Positions 25,030 to 34,482 of a stretch of DNA of 64,000 nt are shown here, one piece after another. Position 1 is the stretch's first letter. Each line of letters starts with the position of its first letter. The notes beneath the pieces were generated by a model. That model was not told the origin of the DNA, ran no database searches, and saw only the letters and a program-made list of their open reading frames with translations. The position numbers were made by a program, and so were the translations under genes. Source of the stretch: Deltaproteobacteria bacterium (GTDB taxonomy: Bacteria > Desulfobacterota > Desulfobacteria > Desulfobacterales > SpSt-501); the NCBI GenBank assembly GCA_016219005.1, contig JACRCN010000045.1:19675-83674 (forward strand), written 5' to 3'.

Positions 25030-26601
25030 TCACGAAGGCTTGAAAAGGCGGCGGCTTTCGGCGGGGCCTTCGCTGCCGGCCGCGTAGAACTTCAGCCGGC
25101 CTCCCCGGTCCGAGCAGCGCTCGCACGCGTCGAGGATCGGGGTCAGAAACGCCCAGGACCGCTCCACCCCGTCCTGCCGCCAGAAAAGCATCTGATCTCC
25201 CAGCATGCAGTCCAAGAGCGCCTTTTCGTAGGCGTCCAGCACCGGCCCGGTGTAGTTCTGCTGGTAGTTGAAATCCATGGTCACGGTTCGCAGGCAGACC
25301 GTGGCCCCGGGGTTCTTGGTCTGAAACGTGAGGGTGATCGTTTCATCCGGGTAGATGCCCAGAATCAGCCGGTTGGCCGAGATGGGCCCACCTAGCGTGT
25401 GCCGGAACATGGAGTAAGGAACCTGTTTGAACTGGATGGCGATTTCGGTGGCCTTCTGCGCCAGGCGCTTGCCGGAGGTGATGAAAAACGGGACCCCCTG
25501 CCAGCGCCAATTGTCCACCTGGACCTTCATCATGGCGTAGGTGGGCGTCAGGGAGGCGGGGTCAACGCCCTGCTCCTCACGGTAAGCCGGGAGCGGGTTG
25601 CCGTCGATCATACCGGCCGTGTATTGCCCGAGAACGAGATAATCCTCGATGCGATCGAGCGGAAACGGCCGCAGGGCGCTGAACAGCTTGGCCTTTTCAT
25701 CCCGCACCAGCTCGGCCTCGAAGCGCGGCGGGGGTTCCATGGCCATGAGCGAGAGGATCTGCATCATGTGGTTCTGGAACATGTCGCGCAGCACCCCGGA
25801 CGGCTCGTAGTAGCCGGCCCGGTGCTCGACGCCCAGGGTTTCGGTGGCCCGGATGCTGACGTGGTCGATGTAGCGCCGGTTCCAGAGCGGCTCGAAAATC
25901 GAGTTGGCGAAACGGAACATGAGGATGTTCTGGACCGTCTCCTTGGCCAGGTAGTGATCGATCCGGAAGACCTGGTGCTCCTGGAAGTGCGCGTGCAGGC
26001 TGCGGTCGAGCTCCCGGCTCGTGGCGAGGTCCGTCCCGAACGGCTTTTCAAGCACGATGCGCGTCCAGCCGTTGCCGTCCCGGTTTTCGACGCCCAACCC
26101 GGCTTGGCCCAGGTTCCGGGCCGCGGACCGGTAGAGGGTGGGCGGCAGCGCCAGGTAGAAAATCCGGTTTCCGCCGGTGGTGGAATCGGAGTCGAGGGCC
26201 CTGAGAAAGCGGGCGAGCTCGCCGATGGATGCGGCCTCCGGGTAGTTCACGCAGCGGTAGTGCAGCCGGGCGGAAAACCGTTGCCACGCGGCGAGGTCCC
26301 GTTCACCGGCAGGGCGGACCGCGGCCTGCATCCGTCCGCGGAACTCCACGTCGGTCCACTGCGTCCGTCCGCACCCGACGACCAGGACAGGCTCCGGCAG
26401 CCCGCCGTTGCGGTAGAGCTTGAAAAGCGCGGGCATCAGTTTCCGGGAGGTGAGATCGCCGCTCGCCCCCAGGATGACGATGCTGCATGGGTCGGCGGGC
26501 ACGGCCGCAACACACGCGCCGATATCCATTCCGAGGTCCGGCGCGCTGACGCTCGCCATCACGGGTGCACTGCGGCTGATTGGGCGTGAGTCGGTTTCCA
26601 T
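25030..26601 (-). CDS. zwf: Glucose-6-phosphate 1-dehydrogenase
   Basis: This enzyme oxidises glucose 6-phosphate to 6-phosphogluconolactone with production of NADPH (or NADH). The dinucleotide loop ILGASGDLTSRKLMPALF is near the N-terminus and the active-site RIDHYLAKETVQNILMFRFAN block is intact, with LEKPFGTDLATSRELD before it. ATG 26601 gives 523 residues; the frame is open to 26700, overlapping the preceding gene by 20 bases, and ATG 26559 is also possible. None has a good ribosome site, so the exact N-terminus is uncertain. It leads into the TVP38, pgl, tal and rpiA genes. Confidence 0.94.
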   Translation of the reverse strand: METDSRPISRSAPVMASVSAPDLGMDIGACVAAVPADPCSIVILGASGDLTSRKLMPALFKLYRNGGLPEPVLVVGCGRTQWTDVEFRGRMQAAVRPAGERDLAAWQRFSARLHYRCVNYPEAASIGELARFLRALDSDSTTGGNRIFYLALPPTLYRSAARNLGQAGLGVENRDGNGWTRIVLEKPFGTDLATSRELDRSLHAHFQEHQVFRIDHYLAKETVQNILMFRFANSIFEPLWNRRYIDHVSIRATETLGVEHRAGYYEPSGVLRDMFQNHMMQILSLMAMEPPPRFEAELVRDEKAKLFSALRPFPLDRIEDYLVLGQYTAGMIDGNPLPAYREEQGVDPASLTPTYAMMKVQVDNWRWQGVPFFITSGKRLAQKATEIAIQFKQVPYSMFRHTLGGPISANRLILGIYPDETITLTFQTKNPGATVCLRTVTMDFNYQQNYTGPVLDAYEKALLDCMLGDQMLFWRQDGVERSWAFLTPILDACERCSDRGGRLKFYAAGSEGPAESRRLFKPS

Positions 26602-26680
26602 GAACGCCTGTATCCCGGAGGAGCCGTGGGTTGATCCCTGGGGATGCGGTCCTCCCGTGTTGCCGGTGCGCGCAAGCCGC

Positions 26681-28156
26681 CTAATGTTGAACGAGCCCAT
26701 CCTCGTTCGGCGTGCAGGCCCGGCCCTTGAGGTGGAAGAAAAACTTGAGGCCCTTGCGGACCCTGTCGGAGAAAATTTTTCCGGAGAGGACCTTGCCGGC
26801 CACGCGCTTGTTGATTTCGCTCCGGGTGGGGTAGGGGTGAACCGCGGTGGCCAGGGTCGTCAGTTTCACCTTGCCGTTCAGCACCGCCACCCACTCCGCC
26901 AGCAGGTCCCCTGCCCCGTGCCCCAGTATCTGTATCCCGATGGGCTTCTCCTGCGCGCCCAGGAGCAGCTTGATCTTGCCGATCCCCTCGCCTTCGGCGA
27001 GACTGCGGTCGTTGTCGCGGAACTCCTCGGTCCACACCGTATAGTCGATGCCGGCCGCCTTGGCCGCCTTCTCGTTCATGCCGATGCTGCCGAGCGGCGG
27101 GTCCGTGTAGGTGCACCAGGGCAGATAGGTGTAGTTCACCCTGCGCGGCAGGCGAAAGACGGCGTTGCTGACCACGATGCCGCCTTCGTAACCGGCCGCG
27201 TGCGTGAACTGCGGCCCGCCGTTGACATCGCCTGCGGCGTAAATATGCGCTTGGGTGCTCCGCAGCCGCGGGTCCACCTGGATGCCCCGCAGGTCGTGCG
27301 CAACCCCGATGGGCTCCAGTCCCAGGCCGCCCACGTTGGCCGCACGGCCCAGTGCAACGAGGATGACCTCGGCTTCGAGGGTGAGCGTCTGACGGTCGGC
27401 GGTCCGAATCCGGACTTCCCGGGCCCGGCCGAGGTCCTGGACCGCTTCGATCGTGGAGTTCAGGTGGAACACGACCCCTTCTGCAGCCAACACGGCTTTG
27501 AGCTCATCCGCCATGTCGCGATCTTCCCTGGCCAGGATCTGATGGCCCATGTCGACCACGGTGACCCGCGTTCCCAGCCGCGCAAACGCCTGTGACATTT
27601 CAACACCGATGGGCCCTGCTCCCAGGACGATCATGGACCCGGGCAGGCGGTCCAGGTAGAAAATCTCGCGGTTGGTGATGAAAGGGGTGCGGTCGAGCCC
27701 TGCAACTGGAGGTACCGCGGCCGAAGAGCCGGTGGCGATCACCCAGGTCTTGGCCGACACCGATCGGCCGTTCAGGCGAACGCAGTGCTCGTCGGCGAAC
27801 TCCGGGCGGCCGAACTCCACCTGGGCGCCCAGGCCGCAGAAGCGCTCCTGCGAATCATGTTTCTGGATGGTGGCAATCACCGAGCGGATGCGTTCGGACA
27901 CCTGGCGGAAATCCACCGGCGGCACCTCCACCCGCGGCAGGCCATACCGCTCGGAGTGTTTGAGCAGGTGATAGACCCTGGCGGAGGCGATCAGCGTTTT
28001 GCTGGGAACGCAGCCGAAGTGCAGGCAGTCGCCCCCCAGTTCCTTTTCCTTTTCCACGAGAATTGTCTTGGCGCCGAGTTGGGAAGCGCCGGCGGCCACC
28101 GTGAGCCCGGCGGCGCCGCCGCCGATGATGCCGATGTCGTAATCATAGACTGCCAT
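26681..28156 (-). CDS. FAD-dependent disulfide oxidoreductase, mercuric-reductase/Lpd-like
   Basis: A 491-residue class I flavoprotein disulfide reductase. FAD site: IGIIGGGAAGLTVAAGASQLG. Redox-active pair: CLHFGCVPSK. NAD(P) site: MIVLGAGPIGVEMSQ. Second FAD contact: HIYAAGDVNGG. The C-terminal HPYPTRSE supplies the base pair His-Glu. There is no N-terminal mercury-binding domain and no C-terminal vicinal cysteines, so it is neither a true MerA nor clearly a complex-bound Lpd. GGAGGAGG lies just before ATG 28156, which decides the start. It is the first gene of the pentose phosphate run; proteins like this often pair with TVP38 proteins, as here. Confidence 0.88.
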   Translation of the reverse strand: MAVYDYDIGIIGGGAAGLTVAAGASQLGAKTILVEKEKELGGDCLHFGCVPSKTLIASARVYHLLKHSERYGLPRVEVPPVDFRQVSERIRSVIATIQKHDSQERFCGLGAQVEFGRPEFADEHCVRLNGRSVSAKTWVIATGSSAAVPPVAGLDRTPFITNREIFYLDRLPGSMIVLGAGPIGVEMSQAFARLGTRVTVVDMGHQILAREDRDMADELKAVLAAEGVVFHLNSTIEAVQDLGRAREVRIRTADRQTLTLEAEVILVALGRAANVGGLGLEPIGVAHDLRGIQVDPRLRSTQAHIYAAGDVNGGPQFTHAAGYEGGIVVSNAVFRLPRRVNYTYLPWCTYTDPPLGSIGMNEKAAKAAGIDYTVWTEEFRDNDRSLAEGEGIGKIKLLLGAQEKPIGIQILGHGAGDLLAEWVAVLNGKVKLTTLATAVHPYPTRSEINKRVAGKVLSGKIFSDRVRKGLKFFFHLKGRACTPNEDGLVQH

Positions 28157-28233
28157 GCATCCTCCTCCGCCAGAGTGTTCAAAAACCAGCATCGGGCCGT
28201 CAGCCAAGGCGCACGGCGTTCTGGCAGGCACAG

Positions 28234-28316
28234 CCTATCCAGCCATAGATGCGCATTTACAAAAGCCGCGCAACGCCGGTTCCCGGCCTCCGGCGCGGTT
28301 TTTCAATACCCTGTTA
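28234..28316 (-). repeat. 83-bp repeat, copy 1, abutting the DUF547 stop codon
   Basis: Read on the minus strand, this 83-base unit begins with the TAA stop of the DUF547 gene and contains a nested hairpin (CCGCGC...GCGCGG around GCCGG/CCGGC). It matches copy 2 at 29826-29908 at 74 of 83 positions, in inverted orientation on the map but the same orientation relative to its gene. Confidence 0.85.
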
Positions 28317-29084
28317 CTCGCCGTTCAGGCTCCAGTCATAATCCAGGTACTTGACCTCGATACGGCCGCGGTCGGCTTCGAGGCTCATTTTGAGATTGGC
28401 TTCCGCATGGGCCACGTAAAAGCCGACCACATCCTTGTTGAAATCTTCCGCAAACCACTTGAAAATCGAACTGACCCAGAACGTGTTGCGGTCGAGACGA
28501 TAGTTGGCCGGGCCGTTCAAAAAATCACGGGTCGACCGGTCCAGCTGGGCATCCAGAACCGCTCCGAGATACGGCTCGGCGATGAGCGGCGGACAGCTTT
28601 TTGAGGCGCAGACGATGGCGAAGTGCACGCGCGGGTCCTTGAAGCGCGGCCTGAGGATGGCGTGCTCGATGTCGTCCAGCGTGAAGGTCTTGCCTTGGAT
28701 GCGCACGAACCCCTTTTTCCAGGGCGACTGGAGCAGGCTGCCCAGGTCCTTGATGGACTTGACTCCGGGGTAGCCGGTCAGGATCAGCTTAATGGTCCAG
28801 GCGTTGTAGGCATTGATGTAGAAGGCGAACTGCTCCTCCCGCGGCAGGCGCTCCGGGTCGACCTGCTCAAGGACCGTGAGGTACTGATCCAGCCGGGCTT
28901 CATCGTGCTTGAATCCGGCGTAGTTGACGTGGCCGTTGGTGACGTATTTTGTCAGGAGTTCGGCGTAGATGCTGTTGTCCACCGGCGGGGAGGCGGCGGC
29001 GCCAATCCCGCCGCCGATGGCCGGGATCAAAAAGGCGAGCGCTGCAACACCCGCCACCAGTGATGGCACGACTCGATCGCGCAT
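28314..29084 (-). CDS. DUF547 family exported protein
   Basis: A 256-residue protein with a signal sequence (residues 1-32, core LVAGVAALAFLIPAIGGGI) followed by a DUF547 domain. Characteristic parts are YAELLTKYVTNGHVNYAGFK, FAFYINAYNAWTIKLIL, TLDDIEHAILRPRFKDPRVH, FAIVCASKSCPPL and the C-terminal FKWFAEDF. The NAYNA and CASKSCPP blocks resemble a papain-like Cys/His arrangement, but activity is unproven. ATG 29084 has TGAGGAGC upstream and starts the signal peptide. It stands alone, ended by a repeat that starts at its stop codon. Confidence 0.9.
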   Translation of the reverse strand: MRDRVVPSLVAGVAALAFLIPAIGGGIGAAASPPVDNSIYAELLTKYVTNGHVNYAGFKHDEARLDQYLTVLEQVDPERLPREEQFAFYINAYNAWTIKLILTGYPGVKSIKDLGSLLQSPWKKGFVRIQGKTFTLDDIEHAILRPRFKDPRVHFAIVCASKSCPPLIAEPYLGAVLDAQLDRSTRDFLNGPANYRLDRNTFWVSSIFKWFAEDFNKDVVGFYVAHAEANLKMSLEADRGRIEVKYLDYDWSLNGE

Positions 29085-29224
29085 GGGCTGCTCCTCACTT
29101 ATCCACCCTGGGGTTGTCGCGATAATTTCCTGCACCCAATTGGGTCATGGCGGAATCGTTCGGGTTCGCAAATAAGTAAGGCAGGATAGACGGGTGTCAA
29201 TCGGGGCTGCCGCCGCTGGAATCG

Positions 29225-29252
29225 TTGACTTGACGGCGGACCGTCTTACTAT
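29225..29252 (+). promoter_or_regulatory. Candidate sigma-70 promoter of tpx
   Basis: TTGACT at 29225-29230 and TACTAT at 29247-29252, spaced by 16 bases, lie 61 bases before the tpx start. A second TTGACG overlaps the first box. Confidence 0.45.
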
Positions 29253-29312
29253 CGCTTCACTAGGTCAAATGCTTCCGCGCCAAACAAACCCACACGAAAA
29301 GGAGATCCCATT

Positions 29313-29828
29313 ATGCAAGAACGCAAAGGTGCCGTCACGCTCAGAGGCAATTCTTTGACTCTCGTCGGAAAAGAAGTAAAAGTCGGGGACAAGGCCCCGG
29401 ATGTCGAACTGCTGGACAACGACCTCAAGCCGGTCAAGTTTTCCGCTTTCAAAGGCAAGGTGGTCATCGTCTCCAGCGTGCCGTCGCTGGACACCCCGAC
29501 GTGCGACATGGAAACTCGCCGGTTCAACACCGAAGCGGCCAGCCTGGGCGACAACGTCGTCATCCTCACCGTCAGCACGGATCTTCCGTTCGCTCAGAAA
29601 CGCTGGTGCGGAGCAGCCGGCGTGGACAAGGTCAAGACGCTTTCCGATCATCGCGAGACGGCCTTCGGTCAGAGCTACGGTGTGTTGATCAAGGAACTGC
29701 GGCTGCTGGCGCGCACGATCTTCGTCCTGGACAAGAACGGTGTGGTGCAATACGTGCAGCTCGTGAAGGAGGTTTCTAAGGAGCCGGATTACGCGGCGGT
29801 CATCGCGGAGGCCAAAAAACTGGTGTAA
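29313..29828 (+). CDS. tpx: Thiol peroxidase, atypical 2-Cys peroxiredoxin
   Basis: A 171-residue Tpx that reduces hydroperoxides with thioredoxin. The peroxidatic cysteine lies in SVPSLDTPTCDMETRRFN and the resolving cysteine in FAQKRWCGAAG; the N-terminal TLRGNSLTLVG and VGDKAPD are also typical. AAAGGAGAT lies before the ATG. Length is normal (E. coli Tpx is 168 residues). It is monocistronic, with a likely sigma-70 promoter upstream and a repeat beginning at the TAA. Confidence 0.96.
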   Translation: MQERKGAVTLRGNSLTLVGKEVKVGDKAPDVELLDNDLKPVKFSAFKGKVVIVSSVPSLDTPTCDMETRRFNTEAASLGDNVVILTVSTDLPFAQKRWCGAAGVDKVKTLSDHRETAFGQSYGVLIKELRLLARTIFVLDKNGVVQYVQLVKEVSKEPDYAAVIAEAKKLV

Positions 29829-29908
29829 CAGGGTGTCGAAAAACCGCGCCTGAGGCCGGAAACCGGCGTTGCGCGGCTTTCGTAAATGTGCACCTATCGC
29901 TGAATAGG
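29826..29908 (+). repeat. 83-bp repeat, copy 2, abutting the tpx stop codon
   Basis: This starts with the tpx TAA and contains CCGCGC and GCGCGG arms around a GGCCGG/CCGGC inner stem. It is 89% identical to copy 1 at 28234-28316 (nine mismatches, no gaps). Confidence 0.85.
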
Positions 29909-29953
29909 CCGCGTTTTCCAAAACTCCGCGCGACCTGCAGGCCGCACAACAGC

Positions 29954-29985
29954 CAAAGGGCAGCCTTGCAGAAGGTTGCCCTTTG
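29954..29985 (+). terminator. Stem-loop downstream of tpx
   Basis: AAAGGGCAGCC and GGTTGCCCTTT form an 11-bp stem with one G-T pair and an eight-base loop. Only three T residues end it, so it is a weak intrinsic terminator candidate. Confidence 0.5.
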
Positions 29986-30031
29986 CATTCGCTCGAGTAT
30001 GGTGTCGTGTCGCCCCGCTGAAGCCTTCCGG

Positions 30032-30394
30032 TCAGGAGCGGGATTTTAATCCGCTTCCAACGCCAATACGCTCCTGACCCGGCACGGCGGCTTCCGACCC
30101 GGCGGGTTGAGGTTCTTCACTCCCCGTGTTTTTGCGAAACGATTCCCGCCGTTCAATAATCTCGCCGCCCCAGAAATTGCCGCTGAGCCGCCGATCGTTG
30201 GTCCGACGGCGATCGATGTCGGCCCGCCGGTCGAAGCCTCTGCGACGGTCTCGGCCGGACCTGCGTTCGGAGCTGTCGTATTCGCCGGAGATCTGCCGGC
30301 GGTCGTTGCCGGATCGTGTGCCGCCGCTGTCCTTGATCCGGATGGATTCGAGATCCGGCGGGGCCGGCCCGGGCCCCTCTTTTGATGTCGTCAT
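30032..30394 (-). CDS. Arg/Asp-rich repeat protein, unknown
   Basis: A 120-residue soluble protein without a signal peptide. Its middle is built from repeated DRR units: GNDRRQ, GRDRRRGFDRRADIDRRRTNDRR (split here at 20 residues), then ERRESFRK. Such DRR-repeat proteins occur in deltaproteobacteria and are unstructured and highly charged; binding to nucleic acid or acidic partners is possible but unknown. GGAGGG lies eight bases before ATG 30394, which decides the start over 30430. Both ends are Pro/Gly/Ser-rich. It is convergent with tpx. Confidence 0.65.
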   Translation of the reverse strand: MTTSKEGPGPAPPDLESIRIKDSGGTRSGNDRRQISGEYDSSERRSGRDRRRGFDRRADIDRRRTNDRRLSGNFWGGEIIERRESFRKNTGSEEPQPAGSEAAVPGQERIGVGSGLKSRS

Positions 30395-30617
30395 GCGATT
30401 CCCTCCAGTTGCAACGCAACACGTGTGCATCGAAGCATGCCCCTTGACGCCTCGTTACACAGAGCAATCCTCATGCCATATGGCCCGATCGTGAAACTGG
30501 CCGGATTTACAGGCGCAACGGGTGAACGCCGCAGGCGATGGGCGGTTCGGGTGCTAAGGTTGTGAAATGGATTGGACTGCGGTGTAAAAAGGGAATTCAC
30601 ACCGCTTTCGCCCGGCA

Positions 30618-31439
30618 TCACTTGACACGCCGCAGGGCATGCGTGCGGCGCAGCAGTTTCCAGAGTTCGCGGATAATCAGGCGGGCCGCCGCCTCTTCGG
30701 TCTTGATCGACCGCCGGGCCACCCAGCGGCAGGACCGCATGAGCGGGATGTTCCCGGCGGGCAGGCCGAATCGGTGGACGATATACTCCCCCAGCGTCGG
30801 CAGCAGGGCGGGCAGCTCACCTTCGGTCATGTTCGCGATCGTGACCCTGTCCTTGAGCGGCAGGCCATCGCTCAACTGCTGCACGGCATCCTTGACGCAG
30901 GCCGGCGGCTCGGAGAAAACGGCCGCTTCCGGCGCAATTCCGGATTCCGCAGTCTTTTCCGGGCTCCCATCGGCCAGGCTCATGTAAAACACGCTTTCGA
31001 GCAACGCCAGGGTATCGTTGTAGATCCGCGGGTCCTTGCTGGCTCGGGGCCCGGCCACGTTCAACACCATGATGCGCTGGGTGGCGATCCACTGCCGGAT
31101 CGCCAGGGCGGCGCGGAAGGCCGGCGTTTGGCGGAGGTCGACATGCAACCAGGGACGACCGTGTTTCACGGCCATCGCGCGGGTGTATGCGGTCCCGCCG
31201 CGGAGCTTTCCGCGGGCGATGATGAGCGTGCCGTCGGCGTCGATCACGTTCTTTTCGGTGCGCTCGGCGTAAACCGCGGACGCCGTTTCCTTGAGAGCGT
31301 AAGTCTCCGGCAGCGGGCCGTCCTCCGTCAGGCGGCCCTTGGGGATCCAGCCGCCGTGTGGGACGCCCAGCCGTATGGCCGTGTCCAGGGCCGCCCGGTC
31401 GGCTCCGGTTTGCCCTCCGGAAATGATTTTTACGATCAT
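30618..31439 (-). CDS. cpYpsA/molybdenum-carrier-like protein with DUF6794 domain
   Basis: Residues 1-150 form a circularly permuted YpsA (SLOG-type, 'putative molybdenum carrier') domain, opening with KIISGGQTGADRAALDTAI and containing WIPKGRLTEDGPLP, DADGTLIIARGKLRGGTA and VLNVAGPRAS. SLOG domains bind nucleotides or their derivatives. Residues about 190-273 look like DUF6794: VKDAVQQLSDGLPLKDRVTI, a TEGELPALLPTLGEYI helix and AAARLIIRELWKLLRR. I see the two joined in one frame with a Pro/Ala-rich linker. No neighbour explains the function. There is no signal peptide. Confidence 0.75.
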   Translation of the reverse strand: MIVKIISGGQTGADRAALDTAIRLGVPHGGWIPKGRLTEDGPLPETYALKETASAVYAERTEKNVIDADGTLIIARGKLRGGTAYTRAMAVKHGRPWLHVDLRQTPAFRAALAIRQWIATQRIMVLNVAGPRASKDPRIYNDTLALLESVFYMSLADGSPEKTAESGIAPEAAVFSEPPACVKDAVQQLSDGLPLKDRVTIANMTEGELPALLPTLGEYIVHRFGLPAGNIPLMRSCRWVARRSIKTEEAAARLIIRELWKLLRRTHALRRVK

Positions 31440-31521
31440 GCCGAACCGTCGTCGCGGAAAAAGAAGACCGTGCGAGCCCGCCCGGCCGCACGGTCAGATG
31501 TCGTCTCGCTTTGCCGGGAGG

Positions 31522-32085
31522 CTACTGCTCGATGACGAAATGCCCTCTCCGGTTTTTCGCGAACGCCTCTTCGCTGCGCCCCTGAACCAGCGGCCGCTCC
31601 TCGCCGTAGCTGATGGTGGCCATGCGAGCCGCCGGGATGCCCAGGTCCACCATAAAGGCCTTGGCCGATTTGGCGCGCGCCTCTCCGAGGGCCAGGTTGT
31701 ATTCATTCGTTCCGCGCTCGTCGCAGTGGCCCTCGATGGTGACCTTGACGTTCGGGTTGGCTTTCAGGAACGCGGCTTTCTTGCGCAGCACATCCTGGGC
31801 CTGCGGGGTCAGGGACGAACTGTCGTAGCTATAAAAAATGTCCTCGTTTTCAAACGCGGATCGCTCGCTCGCGCCGATGGCTCCGCCCGCACCCAGCCGG
31901 CCGGCGGCACCACCCAAATCCTGTTCGCCGATGCCTTTGCCGCCCGCAGCGCCCCCCATGCCGGCACCGCTGCCGGATGCCGCACTCGGGTCCGAACTGA
32001 TCTGTTTTTTCTGGCATGCCGGAACGGTGAAGAGCAATCCCATCACGAGCATCAGCATCAGAAGCCTGCACCCTATTTTCCTCAT
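31522..32085 (-). CDS. pal: Peptidoglycan-associated lipoprotein, OmpA-like
   Basis: A 187-residue lipoprotein: lipobox TVPAC (Cys24), a Gly/Ala-rich linker (about residues 30-75) and an OmpA-like domain with IFYSYDSSSLTP, VTIEGHCDERGTNEYNLALG and RAKSAKAFMVDLGIPAAR. These are standard Pal motifs for binding diaminopimelate in peptidoglycan. AAGGAGA before ATG 32085 fixes the start; the frame is open for 45 more residues upstream without lipoprotein character. No Tol genes are in the window, so Pal is separated from a tol operon here. It is divergent from glnB. Confidence 0.88.
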   Translation of the reverse strand: MRKIGCRLLMLMLVMGLLFTVPACQKKQISSDPSAASGSGAGMGGAAGGKGIGEQDLGGAAGRLGAGGAIGASERSAFENEDIFYSYDSSSLTPQAQDVLRKKAAFLKANPNVKVTIEGHCDERGTNEYNLALGEARAKSAKAFMVDLGIPAARMATISYGEERPLVQGRSEEAFAKNRRGHFVIEQ

Positions 32086-32824
<739 letters not shown>

Positions 32825-32895
32825 CCGGGATGCACGCGCACCCAAAAGCATTAAAAGCAACCGTCATGCGCCAAGCGCAAAAAGGAGAGTCGAAT

Positions 32896-34482
32896 ATGAA
32901 GCCCATCGTCATTAAATACGTAATCCCTGTGATCACCGTACTGGTCTTGTCCCTAGCCCTGGTTTTTCCATCGCCGGCGGCCGATGAGCCCTCACCCGAC
33001 CCCACCGGCAGCAGCACCGGCGGGATCGCGGACATCGTCGGCGCCTCCGCCGGCGCTCCGACGGCCGATGATATCAAGGCGATGGAGGCCGCCGAGCCGC
33101 TGGCCGCGAAGGTGGGCGATGCGGTGGGCAAGAACCGGGTGGCCATCAACACCGTCTGGACCCTGGTCTGCGGCTTTCTGGTCATGTTCATGCAGGCCGG
33201 CTTCGCCATGGCCGAAACCGGCTTCACCCGGGCGAAGAACGCCGGCCACACCATGGCCATGAACTTCATGGTCTACGGCCTCGGCATGCTCGGCTTCTGG
33301 GTCTGCGGCTTTGCCCTGCAGATGGGCGGCGCCGGGCCCTTCGCCACTCTAGGCGGCGGCGGGGTGCTGAACGCGGAATTCACACTCGAGCTGTTCGGCA
33401 AGGAGTTCGGTCTTTTCGGAACCAAGGGTTTCTTCTTATCCGGCGGGACCTACGATGTCGCCGTCTTCACCATGTTCCTGTTCCAGATGGTGTTCATGGA
33501 CACCACTGCCACCATTCCCACCGGTTCAATGGCCGAGCGCTGGAGTTTCAAATCCTTCGTGGTCTATGCCCTGCTCGTAGGCGCGGTGATCTACCCGCTC
33601 TACGCCAACTGGGTGTGGGGCGGCGGCTGGCTGTCCAAGCTGGGGAGTAATTTCGGCCTGGGCCACGGCCACGTAGACTTTGCCGGCTCCTCGGTGGTGC
33701 ACTTGACCGGCGGGGTGCTGGCGCTGGTGGGCGCCAAGATGCTGGGGCCGCGCCTGGGCAAGTTCAGCAAGGACGGAACGCCCAACGCGATCCCCGGGCA
33801 CCACATCCCCATGGCGGTGGTGGGCTGCTTCATCCTGGCCTTCGGCTGGTTCGGGTTCAACGCCGGCTCGTCTCTCGCCGGGACCGACCTGCGAATCGGC
33901 GTGATCGCGGTGAACACGATGCTCGCCGGCGCCGCGGGATCCTTCTCCGCCATGATCTACATGTGGCTGCGCTATCGCAAGCCGGACATCAGCATGGCCG
34001 CCAACGGCCTGCTCGCCGGGCTGGTGGCCATCACGGCGCCCTGCGCTTTCGTGACGGCGCCGGCGGCGGTACTGATCGGCCTGATCGCGGGGCTGCTGCT
34101 CTGCGGAGCCGTTTTCTTCGTGGAGCGGACTCTGAAAATCGACGACCCGGTGGGCGCGGTTTCGGTCCACGGGGTCAACGGGGCCTGGGGCGTCTTCGCC
34201 CTGGGGCTTTTCGCCGACGGGACCTACGGCGATGCGCTGAACGGCGTGGAGGGCGCCGTTACCGGGCTCTTCTACGGCGACGCCTCCCAGCTGGCCGCTC
34301 AGTGCATCGGCATTCTGGCCAACATCATTTACGTCGGGTTGATCGGCTACATCGTGTTCAAGCTGCTGGATGTAACGATCGGCCTGCGGGTCGACCCCGA
34401 ACATGAAGCGGAGGGCCTTGACCAGTACGAGGTCGCGGTCATCGCCTACCCGGATTTCAATATCCGCAGCTCTCCGCGCTAA
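32896..34482 (+). CDS. amtB: Ammonium transporter, Amt/MEP/Rh family
   Basis: A 528-residue ammonium channel with an N-terminal hydrophobic leader and eleven core helices. The Amt signatures visible are AGFAMAETGFTRAKNAGHTM, DFAGSSVVHLTGGVLALVGA with the pore histidine, and HGVNGAWGVFALGLFADG with the second histidine. It is longer than E. coli AmtB (about 400 residues) because of an N-terminal extension of roughly 90 residues containing a Pro/Ser/Gly-rich stretch. AAGGAGAG before ATG 32896 decides the start. GlnB encoded just upstream would gate the pore. Confidence 0.95.
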   Translation: MKPIVIKYVIPVITVLVLSLALVFPSPAADEPSPDPTGSSTGGIADIVGASAGAPTADDIKAMEAAEPLAAKVGDAVGKNRVAINTVWTLVCGFLVMFMQAGFAMAETGFTRAKNAGHTMAMNFMVYGLGMLGFWVCGFALQMGGAGPFATLGGGGVLNAEFTLELFGKEFGLFGTKGFFLSGGTYDVAVFTMFLFQMVFMDTTATIPTGSMAERWSFKSFVVYALLVGAVIYPLYANWVWGGGWLSKLGSNFGLGHGHVDFAGSSVVHLTGGVLALVGAKMLGPRLGKFSKDGTPNAIPGHHIPMAVVGCFILAFGWFGFNAGSSLAGTDLRIGVIAVNTMLAGAAGSFSAMIYMWLRYRKPDISMAANGLLAGLVAITAPCAFVTAPAAVLIGLIAGLLLCGAVFFVERTLKIDDPVGAVSVHGVNGAWGVFALGLFADGTYGDALNGVEGAVTGLFYGDASQLAAQCIGILANIIYVGLIGYIVFKLLDVTIGLRVDPEHEAEGLDQYEVAVIAYPDFNIRSSPR

